Of a stretch of DNA of 64,000 nucleotides, positions 11,700 to 24,681 are shown in pieces. Below the pieces are notes generated by a model, which searched no databases, had not been told where the DNA came from, and worked only from the letters and a program-made list of their open reading frames with translations. The stretch comes from Ailurus styani (Eukaryota > Chordata > Mammalia > Carnivora > Ailuridae): the NCBI GenBank assembly GCA_002007465.1, contig LNAC01000348.1:1410833-1474832 (forward strand), given 5' to 3'. Every line of letters begins with the position of its first letter. Position 1 is the first letter of the stretch. The translations under genes and the position numbers were made by a program.

Positions 11700-13033
11700 G
11701 GATGTGATCTACTGAAGTATTGGCAGAGACCTCAAAATGAGTCACCACCACAGCCCAGGGACTGCTGCACCAGGCCAGAGCTCCCGTGGGCCACAGTGTG
11801 CTTCCCAGATGATCGGTGATGAGCCTGTGTCACACGAGGGCTGAGACAGACACCTAGGACAGGCCTGAGAGAGCCAGTCAGGACACTGCCCTTCCGTTCA
11901 AGTTCACAGTAGGCTTTACCGTTCCCTGGCAGGCAGACTATTAAATCCAGATGTGTGGCTGTTGTAGCAAACAAAAACATTTTGTCTGTCTTCTCTCTTT
12001 TTGCTACCTGATCTTGCTTCGAGGCAGTCCCACCCCATCATGAAGTGTGGTCTTTGGGTAGGTGGTAAACAGAACCAGGAAGGGCCATGTTCTATGTTTC
12101 CACCTCTGTGGCAGCCAGTCATGGCGTGTGGCTCACACTCTGTCCCGAGGACATGTCCCCAGGGCTTTGACTCCAAAGCAGGGACCCCATATCCACTGTG
12201 CTGTGCTCCTGTCTATGGCACGCCTGGCTCCCCAGCCACACACCATTTCCCTAAGTCCCGGAGAGCCTGCTAACACGGTCTAATTTCTGTTTCCCATGCT
12301 TAGGGTCAGTTTCTGTCATTTGCAACCAAGATTTCTGGTGGATACCAACGTGCATATTTAAGTGGAGTCCTTGAGTACTGTATATCTCCCACCCTGTCTC
12401 AGAGCAACCTCTTTCTGGGTTACAGGTTACACCAGAGGACTCGGGATAAGTCTTCACAGGGTGTCCCAAAGTTAATCTACATTAACAATTGGCTACATCA
12501 AGGAAAAAGAAAAATGAAGAGTTGCACATCACATAAGGAAGCAAGCCATGGTTTGCCCGGGGCAGAGCCAGGCTCACAGCACCTTCCTGTTCATCTCAAA
12601 GAAACAGGGAGGTATTCTGAAGCATTGTTTGCAAGCTGCCAGGTCAAGCTTTTTGTCAAGGTACATGACAATTGTTCGCTTTTGTAAATACACAGACTCA
12701 TCCAATGCTGGGTAGACAAACAAGAACCCAAAGGTCTAATCTGGTAGACGGCCTGTTTCTGTAAATAGAGTTTTATTGGATTGTAGCCATACCTCTTCAT
12801 GTTAGCCATTGTTCCTGGCTGCCTTCCTGCTGTAACAGCAGAACTGAGTCCTTGGGACAAAGAGTGCAGCTCATGAAGCAGAAAATCTTTGCTAGCTGAC
12901 TCTTGATAGTTAAGAGCCAGATCCTTGACAGAAAAGGATCACTGGCTCCCAACCGAGGGCAGAAATTCCCAAAATAACCAAGAGAAAGTTTGTATCTCTG
13001 AGTGTCCAGTTTCTAGGTTGTTTACAGTTTCTT
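11700..13033. other. Unique sequence with one transposon remnant
   Basis: No gene is recognised; the 60-90 codon frames on both strands show no domain. A hAT-like remnant lies near its right end. Confidence 0.4.
12755..12880 (+). mobile_element. DNA transposon remnant (hAT-like)
   Basis: The words 'cctgtttctgtaaatagag', 'ttttattggattgtagcca' and 'ggctgccttcctgctgtaac' resemble the common 'GTCGGCAAACT' mammalian hAT family, reversed. It is degenerate. Confidence 0.45.
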
Positions 13034-13040
13034 CCTGTTC

Positions 13041-13234
13041 GTTGTTTTAAAAGATTTTATTTATTTAATTATTTGAGAGAGTGAGAGCACAAGCAGGGGG
13101 AGAGGCAGAAGGAGAGGGAGAAGCAGACTCTCCACTGAGCAAGGAGCACGAGGTGGGGACTCGATCCCAGGACCCTGAGGTCATAATCTGAGCCAAAGGC
13201 AGATTCTTCACCAACTGAGCCACCCAGGCAGTCC
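13041..13234 (-). mobile_element. CAN SINE
   Basis: Reversed SINE flanked by cctgttc at 13034-13040 and 13235-13241. Confidence 0.92.
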
Positions 13235-13486
13235 CCTGTTCACTTATGTACATATATATCCATGTATCTAGATATCTATGTGTGTGTAAGTTCCAGATGT
13301 ACAGCTCTATAATTCAACATCCGTATACACTACAGTGTGATCACCATTACAAGTCTAGTTACCAAGCATCACTATACAGTTGGATTCCTTCACACCATTT
13401 ACCTACCCCCAAACCCCCTTCTCTTCTGGTAACCACTAGTCTGTTCTCTGTATCTTTGAGTTTAAATTTTTTGGTTTGGGCTTGTT

Positions 13487-13689
13487 GGTTTTTTTTTTTT
13501 TTTTTAAAGATTTTATTTATTTATTTGACAGAGAGATTACAAGTAGGCAGAGAGGCAGGCAGAGAGAGAGGAGGAAGCAGGCTCCCTGCTGAGCAGAGAG
13601 AGCCCGATGCGGGCCTTGATCCCAGGACCCTGAGATCATGACCTGAGCTGAAGGCAGAGGCATTAACCCACTGAGCCACCCAGGCGCCC
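13487..13689 (-). mobile_element. CAN SINE
   Basis: Reversed SINE of the common subfamily, with a T16 start and 'gccacccaggcgccc' end, inserted in L1. The flanks share an imperfect g(c/g)ttgttgg. Confidence 0.93.
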
Positions 13690-14449
13690 GGGTTTGTTGG
13701 GTTTTTATTTTGTTTTGTTTTGTTTAGATTCCACATAGGAGTGAAATATAGTATTTGTCTTTCTCTAATGTATTTTGCTGAACATAATACTCTCACATTC
13801 CACCCATGTTGTCGCAAATGGTAAGATTTCATTCTTTTTTGTGGCTGAGTAATATGCCATGATAAATATACCAGACCTTTCTTCATTCATTTGCTGATGA
13901 ACACAGGTTTTTTTTTCCATACCTTGGCTATTGTAAATAATGCTGTAGTGAACATAAACATGCATGTCTTATTGAATTAATGTTTTCATGTTCTTTGGAT
14001 AAGTATGCAAAAGTGGAATAGGTGGGTCCGGTGGTAGTTTTGTTCTTAATTTTTTTGAGGAGTCTCCATAGTGTTTCCACAGTGGCTGCACCAATTTACA
14101 TTCCTTCCAACAGTGCATAAGGGTTCCCTTATTTCCACATCCTCTCCAACACTTGTTATTTCTTGTCTTTTCTTATAAAGCCATTCTAACAGGTGTTAGG
14201 TGATACTTCATTGTGCTTCTGATTTGCATTTCCCTAATAATTAGTATCTTTTTAAGTGCATTTTGGTCATCTGTCTCCTTTGTAGAAATGTCTATTAGAT
14301 CTCTTACTCATTTTTTAATCAGGTTGTTTGTCTTTCTGTTGTTTTGTTGTTGAGTTCCTTATGTATTTTGGATATTAACCCTTATCAGATATACAGTTTG
14401 CAAGTGTCTTCTCCCATTTGGTAGGTTGCCTTTTCATTTTGATGATGGT

Positions 14450-14633
14450 GTTTTTTTTAAAAGATTTTATTTATTCATTTTGAGAGAGAGAGAGCATGAG
14501 AGAGGAGAAGGTCAGAGGGAGAAGCAGACTCCCCGTGGAGCTGGGAGCCCAAGGTGGGACTCAATCCCAGGACTCCAGGATCATGACCTGAGCCGAAGGC
14601 AGCCACTCAACCAGTTGAGCCACCCTGGCCCCC
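14450..14633 (-). mobile_element. CAN SINE
   Basis: Reversed SINE in L1 flanked by tgatgatggt at 14440-14449 and 14634-14643. Confidence 0.92.
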
Positions 14634-16639
14634 TGATGATGGTTTTCTTTGCTGGGTAGAAGCTTTTTGGTTTGATGTAGTCCCATTTGTTTATTTTTGT
14701 TTTTGTTTCCCTTGCCTCTGGAGTCATATCCACAAAGATGTCACTAAGGCACATGTCAAGGAGTATACTGCCTTAGTTTCCTCCTAGAAATTTATGGTTT
14801 CAGGTCTTACATTCAAGTCTTTAATTCACTTTGAGTTAATTTTTGTGTGTGGTGTAAGACAGTGGTCCAATATCATTGTTTTGCATGCATCTGTCCAGTT
14901 TTCCCAGCACCATTTGTTGAAGAAACTATCTTTTTTCTATGCTATGCTCTTGGCTCCATTGTCATAGATCAATTTTTCATATAAGTGTGGGTCTTTTCTG
15001 GGCTCTCAATCTGTTCCCTTCATCTGTGTGTTTATATTAGTACCAATATCATACTCTTTGACTGTAGTTTTATGATGTAGTTTGAAATCAGGGAGGGTGA
15101 TATCTTTGCTCTTTATCCTTAAGATTGCTCTGGTGGTTTGGGGATCTTTTGTGATTCCATACACATTTTAGAATTATTTCTTCTACTCTGTGAAATATTG
15201 GAATTTTGATAAGTATTGCACTGAATCGGTAGATTACTTTGGGTAGTGTGGACATTTTAACAATATTAATTCTTCTCATCCATGAGAACAAAGTATCTTT
15301 CCATTTATTTGTGTGTTCAGTTTCTTTCGTCAGTGCTTTATAGATTTAAGTGTTCAGTTTTCACAATTTATGCCTAGGTATTTTATTGTTTTTGAGCCAA
15401 TTATAAATGGTATTGTTTTCTTAATTTCTCTTTCAGGTGTTTCATTATTAGTGTATGGAAACACCACAGATTTCTGTATCTTGATTTTGTATCCTGCAAT
15501 GTTACTGAATTTATTTATTAGTTCTGAGATTTTTGGTGGATTCTTTAGGATTTTCTATATATAGGAATCATGCATTTGCAAACATCGGCAGTTTACCTCT
15601 TCCTTTCCAACTAAACTTCCTTTCTCTTTTTCTTGCCTAATTGCTATAGCTAGAACTTCCAGTACTCTGTTGACTAAAAGTGGCAAGAGTGAGCATCCTT
15701 ATCTTGTTCCTGTCCTTAAAGGAAAAGCTTTCAGCTTCTTCATCACTGGGTAGTGTGGCATATAGACTTTATTATGTTGAGGTACATTCTATATTCATTT
15801 TGTTGAGAGTTTTTATCATAGATGGATGTCGCATATTGTTGAATGCTTTTTCAGGATCTATTGAGATGATCTGATTTTTATCTTTCATTTGATTAATGTT
15901 ATGTATCACATTTATTGATTTGCAGATGTTGAACCATCTTTACATCCCTGGAGTAAATCCCACTTGATTGTGGTATGTGATCCTTTTAAATGTATTATTG
16001 AATTTGATTTGCTAATACTTGGTTGAGGATTTTTGCCATGATGTTCATCAAGGATATTATCCTGTAATTTTCTTTTTTTGTGGTGTCTTTGTTTGGTTTT
16101 AGTATCAGGGTAATGCAGTAAAATGCATTTGGAAGCTTTCCTTCCTCTTCAACTTTCTGGAAGAGTTTGAGAAGGATGGGTATTACACCTTCTTTGAATG
16201 TTTAGTGAAGCCATATGGTCTGGGACTTTTGTTGGTTTAGAGGCTTTTGTTTACTACTTCAAACTCCTTACTAGTAATCACTCTATTCATATTTTCTATT
16301 TCTTTATGGTTCAGTCTAGAAAGATTATAGGGTTTCTGGGGACTTACCCAATTCTTCTAGGCTGTCCAGAGTATTGATTTATAATTGGTCATAGTAGTCT
16401 CTTAGGATCCTTTGTATTTCCGTGATATTGGTTGTAACTTTTCCTTTTTCATTTCTGATATTGTTTATTTACGCTTTCTCTCTTTTTTTCTTAGTTAATA
16501 TACCTAAAGCTTTATCCATTTTCTTTATCTTTTCAAAGAATCAGCTCTTAGTTCCACTGAACTTTTGTATTATTTTAATCTCTTTCATTTATTTCTGCTC
16601 TGATTTATTAATCTTCTACTAATTTTGGGCTTTGTTTTT

Positions 16640-19080
16640 TCAAACCGTTTTATTTAAATTCAATTAATTAACATATAATGTATTATTGGTTTCAGAGGTA
16701 CAGGCCTGTGATTCATCAATCTTATATAAGCCCAATGCTCATTACATCACATGACTGCCTTAATGTTCAAAATCCAAATTCCCCATCCCTCCACCTCCTT
16801 CCCCTCCAAAAACCCTCAGTTTTTTTCCTATAATTGAGTCTCTTAGGGTTTGTCTCTCCCTCTGGTTTCATCTTGTTTTCTTTTTTCCTCTCTTCTCCTA
16901 TGATCCTCTGTTTTGTTTCTTAAATCCCACATATCAGTGAGATCATATGGTGTTTGTTTTTTCTGACTGACTTATTTCACTTAGCATAATACCGTTTAGT
17001 TCCATCTACATCATTACAAATGGCAACACTTAATTTTTTTGATGGCTGCACAGTATTCCATTGTGTGTACCACATCTTCTTTATCCATTCTTCTGTCGAT
17101 GGACATCTGGGCTCTTTCCATAGTTTGGCTATTGTTGACACTGCTGCTATAAACACTGAAGTGCAGGAGCCCCTTCAGATCACTACATTTGTATCTTTGG
17201 GTTAAATACCCAGTAGTGCAATTGCTGGGTCATAGGGTAGCTCTATTTTCAACTTTTTGAGGAATCTCCATACTATTTTCCAGAGTGGCTACACCAGCTT
17301 ACATTCCCACAAACATTGTAGGAGGGTTCCCCTTTCTCTGCATCCTCTCCAACATCTATAACTTGTCACTTGTTAATTTTAGCCATTCTGACTGGTGTGA
17401 GATGGTATCTCATTGTGGTTTTGATTTGTGTTTCCCTGATGCCGAGTAATGTTGAGCATTTTTTTGTGTGTTTGTTAGCCATTTGGATGTCTTCTTTGAA
17501 GAAACGTCTGTTCATGTCTTCTGCCCATTTCTTGACTGGCTTATTTATTCTTTGGGTATTGAGTTTGATAAGTTCTTTATAGGTTTTGGATACTAGCCCT
17601 TTATCTGATATGTCATTTCCAAATATCGTCTCCCATTCTGTTGGTTGTCTTTTGGTTTTGTCAACTGTCTCCTTTGTTGTGCAAAAGCTTTTTATCTTGA
17701 TGAAGTCCCAATAGTTCATTTTTGCCTTTGTTTCCCGTGCCTTTGGAGACGTGTCTACCAAGAAGCTGCTGTGGCTGAGGTCAAAGAGGTTGCTAATTAT
17801 GTTCTACTCTAGGATTTTGATGGATTCCTATCTCACATTTAGGTCTTTGATCCATTTTGAGTCTATTGTTGTGTAAGGTGTAAAGAAATGGTCTGATTTC
17901 ATTTTCTGCATGTGGTTGTCCAATTTTCCCAATACCATTTGTTGAAGAGACTGTCTTTTTTCCATTGGATATTCTTTCCTGCTTTGTTGAAGATCAGTTG
18001 ACCATAGAGTTGGGGTCCATTTCTCGGTTCTCTATTCTGTCCCATTGAGTGATGTGTCTGTTTTTGTGCCAGTACCATACTTTCTTAATGATTACAGGTT
18101 TGTAATAGAGCTGAAAGTCTGGAATTGTGATGCCACTTTTTCAACCTTCCTCTGGCTATTTGGGGTCTTTTCTGGTTCCATACAAATTTTAGGATTAGTT
18201 GTCCCATTTCTGTAAAAAATGCTGATGGTATTTTGATAGGGATTGCATTGAATGTGTAGGTTGCTCTAGGTAGCATAGACATTTTAACAATATTCGTTCT
18301 TCCAATTCATGAGCATGGGCGTTTTTCCATTTTTTTGTATCTTCTTCAAATTCTTTCATGAGTATTCTATAGTTTTCTGAGTGCAGATCCTTTGTCTCTT
18401 GGGTTAGGTTTATTCTTACATATCTTATGGTTTTGGGTGCCATTGTAAATGGGATCGACTCCTTAATTTCTCTTTTCTTCTGTCTCATTGTTAGTGTATA
18501 AGAATGCAATTGATTTCTGTGTATTGATTTTATATCCTGACACTTTGCTGAATTCCTGTATGAGTTCTAACAGTTTTGGATAGAGTCTTTTGGGTTTTCC
18601 ACATAGAATATCATCTTCTGTAGAGTGAGAGTTTGACTTCTTCTTTGCCGATTCAGAAGTCTTTTCTTTCCTTTTGTTGTCTGACTGCTGAGGCTGGGAC
18701 TTCTAGTACTGTGTTGAACAGCAGTGATTGTAATGGACATCCCTGCCATGTTCTTGACCTTAGAGGGAAAGCTCTCACTTTTTCCCCATTGAGACTGATA
18801 TTGGCTGTGGGTTTTTCATAGATGGATTTTATGATACTGAGGTATATTCCCTCTATCTCTACACCGTGAAGAGTTTTAATCCAAAAAAGAGACTTGTCTT
18901 GTGTCCTTATGTGTGCTTTGTCTTAGAGAATGTTCCATGTACGCGTGAGAAAAATGTGTACTCTGCTGGCTTTTGGGTGGAATGTTTTGTATGTACCTAT
19001 TAGTTTATCTGGTCTAATGTGTCATTGAAAGGCCATTGTCTCCCTATTGATCTTTTTGTTTGGATGCTGTATGCCTCTGC
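16640..19080 (-). mobile_element. LINE-1 3' UTR and ORF2, younger copy
   Basis: A second reversed L1 begins at its 3' end ('ttaattaacatataatgtat') and runs into ORF2. The fragment 17366-17761 still translates to recognisable ORF2 ([20 protein letters not shown]). Further pieces at 18085-18749 are in shifted frames, so the copy is dead. Confidence 0.92.
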
Positions 19081-19162
19081 CTCACCCATGCTCATCCGAG
19101 GATGGAGGTGGGGGGGCCCTCCCCTCTCTCTCTCTTTCTCCCCCCCCAAAAGAAAACAAACT

Positions 19163-19275
19163 AAGGGTGCCTGTCTGTCTTAGTCAGCAGAACATCCGAA
19201 TCTTGATCTCAGGGGTGGGAGTTCAAGTCCCACATTGGGTATAGAGACTACTTTAAAAAAATAAATAAAACTTTA
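19163..19275 (+). mobile_element. Short older CAN SINE
   Basis: 'cttgatctcaggggtggg' and 'gttcaagtcccacattgggt' mark the short tRNA-like form. Confidence 0.8.
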
Positions 19276-19318
19276 AAGAAATATAAAGAATATCAAACTA
19301 AAAATAAAAAAATGTTGA

Positions 19319-19510
19319 GGGTGCCTGGGTGGCTCAGTGGGTTAAAGCCTTTACCTTAGGCTCAGGTCATGATCTCAGGGTCCTGGGATCGAGGCCCGCA
19401 TCGGGCTCCCTGCTCAGCAGGGAGCCTACTTCCTCCTCTCTTTCTGCCTGCCTCTCTGCCTACGTGTAATCTCTCTCTGTCAAATAAATAAATAAAATCT
19501 TAAAAAAAAT
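19319..19510 (+). mobile_element. CAN SINE
   Basis: Full-length SINE with a 19-bp duplication aaaaataaaaaaatgttga at 19300-19318 and 19511-19529. Confidence 0.95.
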
Positions 19511-19529
19511 AAAAATAAAAAAATGTTGA

Positions 19530-21045
19530 ACTCAACACATTTTCTAGAGCTTCTGAGGAGTGAGCCAACTTCTCAGTCACAGTCACCAGCTTTCTCAGCC
19601 CCCGACCTAAAGGGAAGAGGTTAAGTGAAGAGAACAGTGGAATTAGAGGGAAAAAAACCTGTCTGGGACCCAAAATGGTGCTGAGGCTCTGCGGTCAAGT
19701 GTCTCAATGTCCTGGAGGATGCTGTCTTATGTAGGAGGGACAGCTAAGAAAGCGAGAAGTTTGGTGTTCACATTGAACAAACCATAAGTAGCAAGTGCCT
19801 CATGCGTGAGGGCAGTGTTAGTGGTCCCAGGGCAGGGTATGGGGTCAAGGAAGAGAGAGGGCTGTCAAGGGGCCTACCATTGCTATTTGGGAAGGCAGAA
19901 TATTACCATGGAGAAAATTGTGCTTTTCAGAAAAAGATCAAGTGCCAAGTGTCGGTCCATGCTGAACCTCCAGGTGAGTACAGGAGGTGAGTTGCAGGGT
20001 TGCCCTGGGTTAGTAAGAAAAGATTGTGCACAGGTGGATTTGGTGTGAACCATGGAACACTATTACTAGAATTGGCCTTAGGAAACGTGAGCATGTTATT
20101 AACGGTTAATTGTGATTCAGGCAGAAGCTTTGCAACCTGGTTCAGGCTGTGGCTCACAAAAGGAGAGCTCCAAACAGATACCGGGAGCAAAGCTCGGTTT
20201 TCCCCAGACCATCAGTGCCAATCATAGAAGGGGGTCCTTTCTATTCGCTTTGGTCTGCACTTTGAGAACCTGTTATAATCGTTTGAGGTTAGTCTCTGGG
20301 CAAATAAACACTCACCCAGGGTTAATCCTCTTTATACCCACTGTGAAACCAGCTGTTCCTCATTCTGCCAAGATGCCCTGATAGTCCCCTTCCAGCTCTT
20401 CATTTTGCTGCTGACCTGCGCTCACATCTTTCTGTGGGTCAACACAGACAAAACTAGCCATCCTAACTCATTGCGGTGCTGTCTTTGTTCCACATCTAGT
20501 CCTGTTATGCAGAATGGGTGGTTGGATATTTGTGAAATGAATGAATAGGCAACAGGGACACAAAAAAAATGGGCAATGAATTGTTTCCTGATTGACTCAT
20601 TGGCATGTGCTCAAAAATGCATTAGGGAAGTAACAAATTGTGTTATCTGATTTTCCTATTGAAGTTTATTTTTTCAAATTTATTTTACATTTGAAATTAG
20701 TTTGAAGAGGCTTTTTGGTGGAACAGTGCTCCAAACATGCTGTTTACACAGGCATTCCTTATGTATATTTTATGTCCAATTAGTCCATGACCCAGTTTCC
20801 TCAAGCCCTGTCAGGGATAGATTGCCTTCTTGTTTCCAGCTGGTGCTGAGCTTAAATAGGGAGTCCTCACAAAGAAACTGACAAAAACAGTGAAACTTGA
20901 TTTAGGAAAACCTGTTCTTAGCAGATTGACAAGAAAGGGAGTCTGTTATTTTTTAGCAAATTGTTATCTTTAAACATCAGGACTATGTCTCTTTGCTGCC
21001 CCCGGCTGGTGTAGAAATACAGCACTGAATAAAATAAAATCGCCC
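19530..21045. other. Unique intergenic sequence downstream of the PHYH-family gene
   Basis: No exon, repeat or RNA gene is recognised. Overlapping short frames at 19800-20380 are not supported by any domain. Confidence 0.4.
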
Positions 21046-21047
21046 TT

Positions 21048-21194
21048 GGGGTTCCTGGGCAGCTCAGTGGATTAAGCCTGTGCCTTAGACTCGGGTCTTG
21101 ATCACAGTGTCCTGGGATTGAGCTCCTTGTCGGGCTCCCTGCTCATCTGGCTGTCTACCTCTCCCTCTGCCCCTCCCCGCTGTTTGTGCATGTA

Positions 21195-21234
<40 letters not shown>

Positions 21235-21288
21235 GTGTGTGTGTGTCTCAAATAAACAAATAAAATCTTTAAAATAAAATAAAATAAA
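21048..21288 (+). mobile_element. CAN SINE with internal (GT)n expansion
   Basis: The SINE body 'cctgggcagctcagtgg' leads to a (GT)n run at 21198-21246, then the 'aaataaaatctttaaa' tail. Confidence 0.9.
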
Positions 21289-21416
21289 TTCTCCCAGTTC
21301 ATACCCATTAGAAACCCAAACTATCTAAAATTGTCCCCATAGTTTGAAAGAGTTTAGGTTTCATTCATAAATGCTGAGGGTTTTCAGCTGCCTTCTCAAT
21401 AAAAAATACCAGATGT

Positions 21417-21611
21417 GGGGCGCCTGGGTGGCTCAGTCATTGAGCATCTGCCTTCGACTCCGGTCGTGATCCCGGGATCGAGTCCCACGTCGGGGCTCCC
21501 TGCTCAGCAGGGAGTCTGCTTCTCCCTCTCCCACTCCCCTTGCTTGTGTTCCCTCTCTTGCCGTGTCCCTCTCTGTCAAATAAATAAAATCTTTAAAACA
21601 AACAAACAAAT
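21417..21611 (+). mobile_element. CAN SINE
   Basis: Plus-strand SINE 'ggcgcctgggtggctcagtc' with a (CAAA)n tail. Confidence 0.94.
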
Positions 21612-21979
21612 AGCAGATGAAGCCACCTTTGTCTTCCTTCTTTAGCAACAGAGAAAACGACTTGGAAAGAGCTGGTCTGGTTTTTTTTTTGTTTGTTTGT
21701 TTGTTTTAAGGAGGCTGCTTGGGTTGGAGAAGTCATGCAAGGAATCCTGCGTCAGAGCACAAGCATCCTCCCTTATTTCTACTCCACCCTGCCCTTCATT
21801 ACGTGCCTGTGTTAGACGGTGTTCTAGATCTGAGAAGTCTCTCATGCCATGAAGTCAGGGGTTGGTGGGTTTTCCAGAAGAGGGATAGAAAAGTCCGCAT
21901 ACCCTGAGTTTCAAAGGATTCCTTGCTGCTTGGGCAAATTGCTAACTGAATGAAAGAAACTGATTGAACATGCTTAAAT
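21612..21979. other. Short 3' flank of the PHYH-family gene
   Basis: No feature is recognised apart from a T-rich run with TTTG repeats near 21680-21707. Confidence 0.4.
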
Positions 21980-22240
21980 TAGACATCAATCACCTTTATT
22001 GGGTGCAACCCTTGATTAGTTCTCCTGAAAACAGTAATTGGCCACTGTTACAGCTCTTCCTCCGTGGAAGCAACAGCTCTGCACGCAGAACTAACCACGT
22101 GCCAGGAAGTACCCATCCCTGCATCGTGATGTGGAGAACAAGCGATAGAAAAGATTAGGACAGCTTGTTAAGAAAACATTTTCCCCAGGCACCTTGTTTC
22201 GTTTTGGTTTTCTCTCAAAGAGCTCCAGCAGAGGGCTACC
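21980..22240 (-). other. PHYH-family 3' UTR
   Basis: About 260 nt of non-repetitive sequence lie between the stop codon and the first AATAAA on the minus strand. No ORF is conserved and no repeat is recognised. The cleavage position is estimated. Confidence 0.6.
21995..22000 (-). terminator. Polyadenylation signal AATAAA
   Basis: The canonical hexamer reads CCAATAAAGG on the minus strand, about 240 nt after the stop codon. It is the first AATAAA downstream of the stop. Cleavage would fall near 21975-21985. Confidence 0.7.
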
Positions 22241-22294
22241 TCACAGGTTGATCCTCTTTCCTTTCACCAGCCGCCCTCGAAGTCTAAACACATC
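22241..22294 (-). CDS. PHYH: PHYH-family exon 9, coding part (residues 322-338 and stop)
   Basis: The terminal coding exon reads DVFRLRGRLVKGKRINL and then TGA. The pattern R-x-RLVKG-x-R-x-NL is the PHYH C-terminus. It has no PTS1 tripeptide, consistent with import through the N-terminal PTS2. The acceptor is TTATTTCCAG. The 3' UTR continues to about 21980. Confidence 0.94.
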   Translation of the reverse strand, partial: DVFRLRGRLVKGKRINL

Positions 22295-22895
22295 CTGGAA
22301 ATAAAACCAAACACAGTGGGTTGATGGAACACAACTGGAATCCGGGAATCTGTTCAGCATGAGACAAAGTAGATTTCTAGCATTTACTAATGGTTAAGTG
22401 GAAATACTTTGCACAGTAGTCCTGTCAATTAGTAAATAAACCATATTCTAAGACTCTAAATAATGTATTTGCCCACATTTAGAATAGCGTTGGACAAACT
22501 AAGAGAGAAAGTCCCCAGAAGGTCAGCCTGTGTTACTTGGCGCTGCTGTTGATCACAGGTGTCTTCAACCGGCTGAGCACAGTGTTTGGTCACAACAGCC
22601 CACACCGCCCCTTGTCCTGCATTCCTTTAGACGCTGCCCCATTTAGAGTGATTTGCTCCTAAGTGAAAATGATGTCATGAGTTATGGGTTGATTTGTTTT
22701 TGTTTTTGTTTTTCCTTTGTTCTTAATAAAACAATTCAGACTTTTTTGTTTCTTGTTTTATATTTGAGCCAACAGCTAGGTCAGGTGGAAAAAACAGTTT
22801 TGGAATTGGACCTGACTCTGAAAGGTAGCTCTGTCACTTACATCACTCAGGCCAACCTCTTGGACTTTTCACTTTCTCCTTAAGGCCGTGGAGTG

Positions 22896-23096
22896 AGGGG
22901 ACCCTGGGTGGCTCAGTCAGTTACGTGTCCGACTCAGGTCATGATCTCAGAGTGGTGGGTTTGAGCCCCGTCTCAGGCTCCTCGCTCGGTGTAGAGTCTG
23001 GTGGAGATTCCCTCCCTCTCCCTCTTCTCTCCCAGGGCTTGTGTGTGCTCACTCTCTCTCTCTCTCTCAAATAAATAAAGAGATCTTTAAAAAAAA
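22896..23096 (+). mobile_element. CAN SINE in intron 8
   Basis: 'accctgggtggctcagtcag' to '(CT)n caaataaataaagagatc'. It is antisense to the gene. Confidence 0.92.
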
Positions 23097-23252
23097 AGTG
23101 AGAATGACTGATCCACTGGGATTTGGTGAAGAAAGACTAGGGATATGATAGAGCTCTTGTACCTCACAAAGAACTATGTGGCAGAAGTTAGTATCATTTT
23201 AAGTAAAGCTGAGAAACTGTACCTGCAAGACTAACATTTAAAAATAAACACA

Positions 23253-23438
23253 GGCGGGGCACTTGGGTGGCTCAGTCTGTTAAACAATGGTCTTTGGCTC
23301 AGGTCATGATCTCAAGGTCCTGGGATTGAGCCTCGAGTTAGGCTCCTCACTCAGCAGGGAGTCCCCTCTCCCTTAGCCTGCCCCCTTTCCTGCTTGTCCT
23401 GTCTCTCTCTCTCTCTCTCAAATAAATGATATAAATAC
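23253..23438 (+). mobile_element. CAN SINE in intron 8
   Basis: 'cacttgggtggctcagtctg' to '(CT)n caaataaatgatata'. It is antisense to the gene. Confidence 0.92.
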
Positions 23439-24546
23439 AGGATGCAATTCATCACAACTTGACAAACCACAAACATAATATATGCAAATTTTTTCTGCTT
23501 TAAAATCCAGAGTGTTGCATAGAAGCCTCACTTGACAAAATATGATGGCTTCATAAAGCATTTTAAGTACTGGACCAAGGGAGAAGGACAAGACTGTCTA
23601 CCATCTACAGTGTGAAATGAGAGCCTTTGCAGATATGGGATAGATTCATAGATGGTAAAGGGAGAAGGGGCCAAGAGAGAAGTGAGACTTTTAAGCTGGG
23701 AAGGAGTTTCAGAAGATGACTCCCAAAGGCAAAGTAGCTTAGTGTTGGTGTATGGTCTTCCTCACAGTACAGGAAGGCCCGGAGTTATCACGACACTCAG
23801 TTTCCTTGGGGGTCCTCTCACCCCCATAGGAAACGCATGCATTTATGATGAATCCAAATTAAAACATAGGATCAGCTTCTTGGCACAGAGGCTAAAGTGG
23901 ACTTTGTCTACAAAGTAAATACGTTTATTTGCTTGGACTATAATTTGGTGATCATCATCAGCTCTGAATGTTTGCTAGTTACAAAGAATTTACAAGTGAC
24001 GTGTATTAAGTAGAAAGGGTGCAAAATAATGTCTCATACCCCCATTGATAAGCGTCAGTGGTTTCTGAAGTCTGCTCCATGAAACTCCAGATGGGAACTG
24101 ACCCAAACAAAAACCTGCTTAGGAATGGCTTTCTGGGAGTCTCCTTGGATTTGTAGATATATAAATACTCTGTTCCATACAAATAAAGAAGGCCTATGGT
24201 TAAGCCTTTAACTTTCCTTCTGTGTATTCAGAAGGTAGCCTTTGTCCTTCACTTGCTCTCCTCCAGATCTGTTTTCTGTTTCCATCTGTCCGTCCTGGAA
24301 CAGGATAGCCTGATTACCACAGGGGGCCAAAGACATAAAGTAGCACCGAGTGCTCAGGTGCCCCAGGCGGGGAAGCAAGTATAAGCTGAAATTCCACTGT
24401 CATTCTTAGTGGGTCTCAGCAAGGCTTCTGCAGGGCGCTCTAAACAAAGCGTGTTATACTTCCAAATTACAACAGGTATGGGACTTATTAAGCATCTGAA
24501 GAAAATAAGAAAAAAAGTCTTAACCTATCATCTCAGAAAAATGTAC

Positions 24547-24681
24547 CTTCAGCTTGGTGTCTTCTGTAATTCCACGTAATTTTTTTCCTATCTCTATGAA
24601 CTCCCTCTCAGTGATTTCTTGAATGGTGCCTTTCACATCGATGTAGTGGCAGTTCGAACTGGCGAAATGGCAGGAAATTAC
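24547..24681 (-). CDS. PHYH: PHYH-family exon 8 (residues 277-321)
   Basis: This 135-nt, 45-codon exon begins VISCHFASSNCHYIDVKGT, the last core strand of the fold. It continues as IQEITEREFIEIGKKLRG and ends TEDTKLK. The first half is near-identical to PHYH; the second half is strongly diverged but the same length. The acceptor is CTGAACAG and the donor GTACAT. It was located by homology and splice signals. Confidence 0.94.

Larger units (their letters stand above)
13285..16635 (-). mobile_element. LINE-1 ORF2/3' end, interrupted by two SINEs
   Basis: A long reversed L1 has landmarks 'ggtaaccactagtctgttct', 'ctccacagtggctgcacc' style words, 'agttttcccagcaccatttg' and 'ttttatcatagatggatg'. 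It has many frame breaks. SINEs lie at 13487-13689 and 14450-14633. Confidence 0.9.
22295..24546 (-). other. Intron 8 of the PHYH-family gene
   Basis: It carries two plus-strand CAN SINEs (22896 and 23253) and otherwise unique sequence. The GT...AG ends are clear. Confidence 0.9.

Noticed and set aside
1..22000. UCMA or MCM10 exons expected downstream of PHYH by recalled human synteny
   Set aside because: I found no exon resembling either gene. In human the interval is long enough to fall outside this window.
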